A DNA stretch of 64,000 nucleotides from Ophioderma brevispina (lineage: Eukaryota > Echinodermata > Ophiuroidea > Amphilepidida > Ophiodermatidae), in the NCBI GenBank assembly GCA_023653785.1, contig JAMKCH010078496.1, forward strand, positions 61,563 through 125,562, read 5' to 3'. This document shows positions 1 through 64,000 of this stretch, piece after piece. Made by a program: the position numbers and the translations under genes. Within the stretch, counting starts at the first letter, position 1. Each line of letters opens with the position of its first letter. The notes below the pieces were generated by a model that saw only the letters and a program-made list of their open reading frames with translations, was not told the origin of the DNA and searched no databases.

Positions 1-562
1 GCCATGGTAACCATGCTAGGCCTGCGATTGGCTAATTTTTTGAACAAACGTAACTCAAACACCGTTTGATTTACATTAATGGGATTTGGGGAGAATGTTC
101 GCTGAGACATTCCGAAAGAAACCATGTTCTCGGATTTTTGAATTGGTTGCCATGGCAACCAGGAGCCAGTCAATAAGCACTTTTTACTGAATAACTTAAA
201 AACGAAGGTGAAATTCAGAAATCGGAAGACATAGTTTTCTAGACCTCAGTCTTCTTAACATCTGTGCCAAATTTCATTCCTATACCATTTTTAGTTTTGT
301 AGTTTCGTTTGTTTGAAAATTGCTATTTTACGCTTTTATACGAACTGAGATATAGGCTTTTAAAGTTTGTGCTACGTTGAGGGCGCTATTTATACGAATT
401 ATGTAATTATTTTGAATGTTTTATGTGTAGTAGTAATTAACATAATTTTTAATCAAAGATGCATTAATACTTTGTTATGAATTTTTAAAATAATGTTGTT
501 AAATATAGCAGGGTGAGGAAATAAAGAAATACATAAGAAATGTATCGCAGTATGTTAAAAGT
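1..562. other. Upstream non-coding DNA
   Basis: AT-rich sequence before the tandem duplication with no coding signal. It contains a perfect 16-base palindrome at 145-160 (listed separately) and a related half-site near position 2-14 (ccatggtaacc). Confidence 0.5.
145..160. promoter_or_regulatory. RFX-type X-box palindrome
   Basis: The sequence ggttgccatggcaacc is a perfect palindrome. It matches the RFX factor X-box (GTTGCC, two-base spacer, GGCAAC). RFX sites mark promoters and enhancers of ciliary and sensory-neuron genes in animals. It lies 2.5 kb upstream of exon 1. No TATA box or start site could be placed, so the link to the channel gene is inference. Confidence 0.4.
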
Positions 563-1998
563 GAGCTATATTTAATCTTTATCATTTTATTTAACAATTC
601 AATACAAAACTTTAAAAAGAAACACAACCCACAGCCTATAATTTTTTTTTTGAAAAATATTGTTAATTATCATTGGTTGAAATTAATAATACATACAAAG
701 TGTATGACAAAATGCTTTTTGCCAAGTTTTTTGTCGCCTCCGATACTTTGATCAGTCGTATCTTCGGAACCGAGAGTCGGATTTTAGTCAAATAAAAAGT
801 ATTTCAAAGCTTTCAAAGCTAAGACTTACCGGGGCTCATGGCTGGTACAATATCTCACTTTTTGCAGTGGAAAAAAAAAATCCCATTAGCAACGAATAAC
901 CCCCCCACCCCCCTTAAGTGACTAAAATTCGGTGCAAAGATCAAATTTATTTACTTATTTTGATGGGAAGTAGGCATTACTCGTTAATTTTCTAAAATAT
1001 AAACGGAACAAAACACGGAAGGATGCGATACTTTTTCAACTAATTGAACACTTTTTTTATGATTGATCCTTTTAATCCAAGATGGCCAACAAATTTACGA
1101 ACCTCTTGGGACAAGTGATTATTGTTTTTTTTTTGCTATTTGTTAACATTAGAATTCTTGAAGATGATGTCGTACTGTGTTTAAAAACCATCATGTTAGA
1201 ATTAGTTTTAAGGGTGAGTGCAGCGAAACCCATACTTCTGATAGATTATTAGTGTTCATGAGCTTGGGCAAGCCCGTTGGTGGTCAAGGGTCGTATCTCT
1301 ATTGACCGAACCTAACAATACCTTTCCCATAGGAATAATTTCAATAAAACTCATCACATATCAGACTACCCTGAAACATTAACAACAAGACAGAAAAAAA
1401 TATTATTTACCTGTGAAAATTAGGAGCTAACTTTTTCTGAGCGCCATTTTTCCCAAAAGAGGCCAAATTTAAAAAAAAAGATTCTCCAACTGATACCTTA
1501 AATTTGTATATTAGTATTGTTTCAAGATCAATTGGATCAAATTAGCTATATTTACCAAAAACAGGGATGGTAGAAGATTTTTAATATTTTTACTAAGCTG
1601 TTTTCTGAGACAATATATTTAACTCATTCATTTGTACAGGAAAATAGATATGGATCAAATTACATTTTAGCATATAATTGGTATTAATGACAGATTGATG
1701 AAATTTTAATTATATTTGTTTGTGATAGTAACTTTCCACAATATAGCCACCAAGGTCAGGTCACCTTAAATGTGGAAAATGAAATTTTGTCATGGGTCTG
1801 GGCCCATTGGTGGCAAGGCTGGGTCCATATGGACCCTAACGCGATATCTGGTCACACATACTTTCGTCGCACACATATCAGAAGATGCGGAATAACAAGC
1901 TTGGCAATTAGCAGAAACAACGGCCTCATCAGCATTTGTGTTTCGGCGCTAACGCGCGAAAACTGATTTTAGGGTTCATATGCACCCCCCCCCCCGAC

Positions 1999-2313
1999 CA
2001 CTTAAAGGTCCCAGATAATGAGATGATAAACCTACTCCAAATCTTTAGGGGACATTCCATTCCAATAAACAGGGCCAGAAAAAAGAATACACTACCAGTG
2101 ACATCATTTAGTGAAACTATTGATTTTCAGTCAGTGCCATGAATAGATTCACACCAGTCACCTGGAATTTTCTATTACTCTCTGAAAAATCAATAGTTTC
2201 ACTAAAGATGTCATCACCAACCCAAATATTGAATGCTTTCTCGTCCCTCCTTGTAGACTTGACACAAACCACACCAATTCTGTATATTTGCATTTCCTGG
2301 GACCTTTAAGTGT
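1999..2313. mobile_element. MITE-like inverted-repeat element (copy 1)
   Basis: The left end cacttaaaggtcccag is repeated inverted at the right end (ctgggacctttaagtg). An inner pair, tttagtgaaactattgattt (about 2108) and its complement (about 2188-2207), makes a second stem. No open frame. It resembles a small non-autonomous DNA transposon; the family is unknown. Confidence 0.55.
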
Positions 2314-2662
2314 TAAGAAAAATATGTTAAGCGTCTTGAGGTATATCTGGGTGGTGTGTGGCCACTTGACGCGCAAACATGTTATGAATATAAGCGAATA
2401 TGTGCACATTTCGTATTTTTTGGGCATTTGAATTTTAGAAAACAGTCATTTCTCCATGAATTTATGAGAAATTATAGAGGCTATGTTTTAGCCGTTATAT
2501 GATTGCGTGTTAAACTGACAACATAATGCGAATAACGTCTCAAGCGTCTCAAACAAACATATTAACTTCATTGATCAAAGTACTTTCAAAACACCCCTCA
2601 AAATAATACCATATTATGTTATTCTTATTTTATGGTCTAGACCAATTCCGGAAGCATATGCA

Positions 2663-58496
<55,834 letters not shown>

Positions 58497-59556
58497 GTAA
58501 TCTAGCCAGCCCGGACGGGCAGCCGTTGCCCGAAAGGAAGTTTTTTGATACGACAGGGAGTGAAACCAAAGCATAGGATAAGATCGTAAGTTGAAATTCA
58601 TAATGAAACAAAGATAAGCCATCCTTAAAAAAAACTATAGACCCATTACACGATCCCCTGAAAAGCACTGATTGTGCCCATTTCCATCCGCGGAAACTTG
58701 TACTAGAGTTCAGGTTTACAAAAAATGTGTTGTTCGTTCGCGTCGCCGAAGACAGTTGCCTAAAATTACAATACAGAGTACCTTTTCACGTGAAGTTAAT
58801 TCTTACAAAATGTAGAAGAATAAAATGAACAAAAAATAATCGAGGAACTAGTGTTGAAATTCACGACTAAAAAGTGATATTTTCGAACGTAACTGTGCCC
58901 TACTGGTCACCTGCCGGACGACGTCACAGATTAGGGTTAGTTTTTCTGTATTCTATTTTACGGCTCTTAACCGTATGATTTTAGCCGACTTGAGGCTGGA
59001 AAAAGTTCCCGGAGGAAATGGGCACAATACGGATTCATTATGGGGATCGTGCAAATAAAAATCCTCAAACACTGTAAAAAAGTTAAGCAGTTCATTGGAT
59101 GATGTCTAATAATTCGATTGAACCCACCCCCCCTCCCCCGAAAACCGTTTGTCGTTGGATTTTTATAAACGAAACTCTTGATGAGGTACATCAAACGTCA
59201 CCACGTAACAGACAAATGAAAACGGTGTGCAGATTGAAAAGGGGCAGTTCCAACAGACGACTTTTGATTTTTGTGGCGGTTTTTGTGTTACAAAAAATCC
59301 TCCCGCCTCTTTCCAAAGGACTTTTCCCATAAGATTTGGCTATAAGGAGTAGAACATTTACATTGGCCTGAAAATTTTCAAGTTAATCCAGTACCAATTA
59401 GGGTCAAAACAAGTTTGTATAGCGCCACCAAAGGCCATTGATTTTTTTCCACCAAAATATTCGCTACTGATAATTAGGCAATTAATAAAGTTTTGGTCTA
59501 AAAATAATTGAGCGTTAAATTAATGCATGCACGGCAAACAAAATGTTGGGTCCACT

Positions 59557-59557
<1 letters not shown>
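58497..59557. other. DNA downstream of exon 17
   Basis: Searched for the next DEG/ENaC segment without success. No element recognised. Confidence 0.3.

Positions 59558-59628
<71 letters not shown>
59558..59628. repeat. 71-base poly-T tract
   Basis: Uninterrupted T run followed by T-rich sequence. It could be the poly-A tail of a minus-strand retroposed sequence, but no attached element was recognised. Confidence 0.65.
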
Positions 59629-60530
59629 CGTTCTTTTTCTCTTTTTTTTTCTGCGTTTGGACATTATGATTGAGTAAGCATGCGATGATTTGGCCTATAT
59701 AAGGCAGTGTCAATATTTAATAGGTATCTGGACGTTGGGACTTAATTTTATTTGTAAATGGGGATATATGGCTAAAAAGTCTCATTTTATTGCTTGCCCT
59801 AAACGTTTTAGAACGAAATATCACGTCTAGGAGATCGATACGGTGATTGTACAAACCATAACGTGGAAAGAGAAGTGAAAAGCGTGGATGGGTCGTAACG
59901 ATGGCGGCTAATGGATCGTATGACAGAAGAGTGAGTAAAACAACAGCCAAAATAATGGAAATTCCAAATGGTAATGTAATTATTTCAATAGAGAGATCCG
60001 CAATGCTTTTGAAACTAGGATTACTCTGTGAAGGGCGGTCGTATTGTTTGCAACGGACAAATATTGTAGGCATTCTCATACATTCGTTGCGTCCCTGATG
60101 ATCTAGGGCCCATCATGTCGGATGAAACGCTGATGTTGTAAATGGACATGAGCGACCTTTCTGGCTCTAATTGTAGGAGTGATTACAGTAGGCGCGGGCA
60201 AAATTCATCTCTTGCAATTCGTCATGGTTTCTTTTACAAAATAGATTCAGTTGATCAAAGAAAACCTTTGTGTCTTTCTTTTTCAATTTTCTTTTGTAAG
60301 GTATGTCTTCAAACGTGTGTAAACAAAGCAATTGGGAACATTGCAAGTGTTCGTCAACCATAGAGCCTTGATGGACATCCATGCCAAGAACAGATACAGA
60401 ACAAGGTAAGGTTAAATGTGTGCTGTTTATGTGCGATTTTGTGCATGTGCGTGCGTGTATATGAGGGTGGGGCGTGCGTTGTATGTGTGTTTACGTTAAT
60501 GTCGGAGGGTGCTGTGTTCTTGTTTTGAGG
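59629..60530. other. Non-coding DNA with a weak membrane-protein-like frame
   Basis: A 120-codon minus-strand open stretch (60079-59717) contains a hydrophobic segment followed by S-Y-D-P-L-A-A-I-V, faintly like the TM3/DRY region of a class-A GPCR. Spacing is wrong and nothing else supports it. Confidence 0.25.
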
Positions 60531-60780
60531 GCACGTCGCGTCCAGTGGAGTGAGTGCTCGCCTCGCACTCCACAAGGTCGTGGGTTCGAGTAAGGAGCTT
60601 TACCTCAACTTAATCCTCTCCACCCAAGGATGGGAAGGTAACATACTCGTTGTGCGGTTGGAGTGGCGAACCCACCACAGCAAAAAATAATACGGAGGAG
60701 TCGGCAAAAGCTAAGGAAAGAACGATGGGCACTCCGCGCACGAGCTGGCTCGGCACGACACTCTCCCTTTTTCCGTTGTA
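60531..60780 (+). repeat. tRNA-derived SINE
   Basis: The 5' part is tRNA-like: an A-box-like gtccagtggagtgagtgctc, an anticodon-arm-like cgcctcgcactcc, and a B box gtgggttcgagtaa at about 60581-60594. Sequence unrelated to tRNA follows to about 60780. A functional tRNA is unlikely because the 3' acceptor half is not complementary to the start. Confidence 0.5.
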
Positions 60781-62929
60781 GGTTCGTTCACCCGTTAAAC
60801 AACTTTGTTAAATTGTAAAACAACTTTTAAAACTTTTAATTGCAGTGTAAGGATACGTGCTAGGAATAACCCACTCAATAAAGTACTTTTAGTCAGGGCT
60901 CCAACATTTTAAAACAGGCTTTTAAAATTGAAAATAGGTTACCTCGAGAGAACTTTTTTTACAACCAACGATATCGATAGTGTGGAACCCCGGTTACGAA
61001 TCCAGAGGTCGTGAAATTCGCCTGGATTGCAAAAAAATAGATATTACGACAATAAAGATGAACGTCATCAATTGTGGTGAAAATATATGAAATTGTATTA
61101 TTTATTTTCTTGCATTTATGAATAGGTCAACATCATACGCTTTTTATTTCACTTGGTTTGAAAAGCTTATGGTATGCACACTTTTTTGTTGAGAAACGTT
61201 TAATTTCATTTTCCCCATGGACACAGTACAAAAATAGAGTGTTCAATTGCAATTTTCTCAAAAAAAACAACGTAATTTCTCTGTTTATCCGCGGTCTAAA
61301 ATACTTACTATATTTCTGGTAAGCACATATTGTTTCTAAATGGATTCACATTTTTAACACTTCTCATATACATTTGGATGTTCTGAGTAAGGAAATCTTT
61401 GTTGATTTCAAAATATGGGTACATCTAAGTCTTCCATTGGCCAAAATTTGATGAAGTCTCAAAATGTGACTCCACATGTAAAATTATAGGATTTTTAAAA
61501 AAATATTTTAGTGATACGTTGCATTAATATCTTAAGGACCAATGCAATTTAGAACCTTAATATGATATAATTTGCCAATGATCTGCGAAAGAAAAAATAA
61601 ATCTTTTTTATTTTTGGCTGTAACAAAATGCAACTTCAAGCTTAGTTTTTCTCGCATGTACATTTAACAGTTTTGAAGCTCCACAAGGCTTGCATTTCCA
61701 CTAGTTTTCCGAATTTGTGACCACAAAAAGTTTTGGACATAGATTAAAGTCTTCAGTAATGTGTGCTTTGAGTAAAATGTGATTTATGATGTCCATGTGT
61801 AAATTAGGACGCCCTCTGTTGTTTTATTACAGGCAAAGTATAACAATACTATCTAAGCAGATACTACAATAGAAACAATCAATGCATTTGCGAAAATTAA
61901 CATTCTAAAGTTTAGAAAATATCAAATTAGTGGAAATAAATTTAATTGCAAAAAATAAAAAAAATGGCTGAATTTTAAGCATTTTTTTTCATTTGGGGTT
62001 ATTAATTCTACTTATAAGTAGCTTCTGAGATGCTTATATACCTAAAATGCAGGTGTCAGGATAGTATTGGGCTTTAAGTTTCCGGTTCCAGATTTTTTGT
62101 TCAACTTAATAGTTGAAGAAATTAAAAATCTGTTTAATCGTTTGCCTAATTGCAAAAATCCAATATGGATACGAAGCAAATTTGTCAAAAATTTGGCCAA
62201 TTTTAGTATGTGGGACTTGCAGAGGCATTAACCTTGCTCTATTCCCAGGGACAAAGAATTCCTTAAAAAGCATAAATAACGACCGTTTGTGATGTTATGG
62301 CATTTGGTTTTGATAGCTATTCTGTTTTTGGTTTGTTTTGTTTTGTTTGTTTAGATTGTTTGTTTTTTTTTTTTAAATATTTCCGCCCTGATAGCTGTAG
62401 AGCACGATCAGTCAGGTGTCCTTTACCCAGTTTTCAGAGTAAATGAACCCCTATGAATATTTATAACTACTTTGGATCAATAGTTGTACAGACACCTTTG
62501 ATTTCAAAATAGAAGCATAGCGTTTTGCCCTGATTTTGCCCGTATACATGTATATAGATACATAGTAGTCGCTACTGGTTTCCGGGGGGGAGAATATTGT
62601 GCTTTTTGTTTTGTTATCATGTCTACTTCAGAGAGTACCACAACAAAGCCCTTTTAAAATCGCAGTTACCATCCATTTGTATATACTATTACATCCTAAA
62701 TTCCCAGCAAGCAAACCACAGATTTGTCGAAAATGATAATATATGGTTTAAATTTAACCTCGTCCTACCGAAGTAGGGGGGGTGGATTCCCACTCCCCCC
62801 CCCCCCTTAGTTTTTTTCCCCGGCTTGCTAAAAACCCCCTTTTTTCGTGGCCAAATTATTTAGTGTAATTTGTCCAATTACATGTCCGCTCCTTTTAATC
62901 CAAAAACAACCATCCACCGGGTATAGGTA
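60781..62929. other. Non-coding AT-rich DNA
   Basis: No coding signal. TGTTT-type low complexity at 62325-62375 and a C homopolymer at about 62797-62807. Confidence 0.35.
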
Positions 62930-63900
62930 AGATCCGTGGTGATCCCAAGTGATGGATAGGGGGATGGTAACCTGGCGGAAGAGAAGTATCAACAAGCCTA
63001 CACAACCAGTGAATATCACATGACACTTGATGTTTGTACCAATAGATAGCTATGTCCCCTCTTCCATTGATACCAAAATGATTACCACCATGCCTAGCAT
63101 TACGTCAGCAACATATATTTTGTATATGTTGTATATTGAACGCTTCCTATCTCACATGTATTTCTTGTGTATGTCTTGCAACAGAAAACAACTTGCATAT
63201 GCTGTTGGTAGTGAACTTGGTAATAAAATTAATTAAATTTACATGGTTTTTTGATATGGTATTTATTGATGTGATATATGCTCACGAATGTTGACGGGGC
63301 CGTTCTACGCCCCAAAGAAATGTTTGAACCACTAGTTGTGTATTGAAATTATTTAGAACCCTTACGCAGACTAAGATCTGATTTATGTGATGTGATAACC
63401 AAAGCCGTTACCCCAGCTTTGATCTCCTCATCGAGTTCTTCCCGGTACTCCGCAGCAAATAAATTATCCAGCGAGTCCCCCCCCCCCCCGCATTTCGGTA
63501 TAACAATTTCGGTATAACTGCCATTTCCATAGACACAACCAGTGAAAAATTCAATTTTCGCCAAAAAGGTGGAAATCAGATTTTCAATCCTGTTTTTTGA
63601 CTCTACTTGATGGAAATGAATAGTTTTATATAATGATATGCATTTTAGAGCTATAATAAGGTGTTTGGTCGCTAAAATTGCGTAAAATATATTTCCACAC
63701 ATATTCACATTTTTCGTACTTTCCTCAACAATGACGTCATTGTGACGTCCTAATGGGGATGTTAGTATTATTTTAGTACCAATGGAAAAGAGGAACTCTC
63801 AGCGATCCTTTGGGTACCAAATTTACAGGAATCGGTGTTTGTCATGACGAAATTCACAGTGGGGGTGTAACCCCCCTCCCCCTCGGGAGTTTTGTTTAGC
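62930..63900 (+). repeat. Dispersed repeat family B, copy 3 (diverged, with insertion)
   Basis: Left part at 63020-63115 (gatagctatg, cttccattgataccaaaatg, catgcctagcattacgtcag). Right part at 63518-63850 (ttccatagacacaacc, ctacttgatggaaatgaata, gacgtcctaatggggatgtt, gtaccaaatttacaggaatc). Relative to copy 2, about 400 bases (about 63116-63515) are inserted or replaced. Inside that stretch the minus strand has a charged C-terminal-like frame (63475-63349). Confidence 0.55.
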
Positions 63901-64000
63901 AAAAAATGCTCAGGTATGAGGAGGGTTTAATGGGTAATTTTTTTCGTAAATTTTTGGAAGGTTTTTGAAAACTATTATCTTAACATAGTCACACAAAGGT

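Noticed and set aside
59498..59713. Minus-strand lysine-rich frame
   Set aside because: Product of the poly-T tract at 59558-59628.
59717..60079. Minus-strand GPCR-like fragment (I-A-D-L...S-Y-D-P-L-A-A-I-V)
   Set aside because: The TM2-like and DRY-like parts are only about 20 residues apart, there is no conserved TM3 Cys, no other TM segments, and no splice sites extend it. Likely chance.
60072..60098. Next DEG/ENaC exon (G-I-L-I-H-S-L-R-P)
   Set aside because: Runs into a stop after nine codons with no donor; too short to support.
60531..60603. Functional tRNA gene
   Set aside because: The acceptor stem does not pair and there is no proper 3' half after the B box; a SINE is the better reading.

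Overview
The window is eukaryotic and AT-rich. Its one confident protein-coding locus is broken into short exons with GT/AG splice sites, separated by introns full of small DNA transposons, retrotransposon remnants and simple repeats. There are no bacterial operons, CRISPR arrays or rRNA genes. The coding content (DEG/ENaC channel, LDL-receptor class A modules, an SRCR module) is metazoan. The mix of SRCR and LDLa modules, a DIRS-like tyrosine-recombinase remnant and foldback-like repeats suits a marine invertebrate, perhaps a deuterostome such as an echinoderm or hemichordate. The species cannot be fixed from the sequence alone.

I reconstruct a plus-strand gene of at least 17 exons (2663 to 58496, 3' end outside the window). 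It encodes about 899 residues of a DEG/ENaC/ASIC-type sodium channel. Exon 1 gives the cytosolic N-terminus with the HG gating motif and TM1. Exon 2 gives the first palm strand (FPSVTVCN). Exons 14 to 17 resume the channel fold (C-Y-F-D-E-K-E-C, GNCYTFN, GLSLNLFLEQNEYL). Between exon 2 and exon 14, in the extracellular finger/ball region, about 565 residues are inserted. They comprise six LDLa repeats, an SRCR domain with a Ser/Gly-rich linker, a 54-nt mini-exon coding a furin-type site (R-I-R-K-K-R), and three more LDLa repeats. All junctions are phase-compatible, and the insert exons are all phase 1-1. The last part of the palm and TM2 were not found and probably lie beyond 64 kb.

Layout. 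1-562: upstream DNA with a perfect RFX-type X-box palindrome. 563-10826: a direct tandem duplication of a ~5.1 kb unit carrying exon 1; the second copy is riddled with small indels and its exon is broken. 10.8-14.7 kb: intron with an inverted-repeat element and a possible LINE remnant. 14.7-28.8 kb: exons 2-8, a duplicated and decayed exon 4, a MITE, and a minus-strand DIRS-like recombinase remnant bracketed by copies of another repeat. 28.8-33.7 kb: intron with a few weak candidate exons. 33.7-43.1 kb: exons 9-16. 43.1-58.4 kb: one ~15.4 kb intron dominated by two GATA/TATC-type arrays in opposite orientation (44.1-45.1 and 53.9-55.6 kb), palindromic minisatellites and foldback elements. 58.4 kb: exon 17. 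58.5-64 kb: intron or intergenic DNA with a tRNA-like SINE and another copy of a dispersed repeat.
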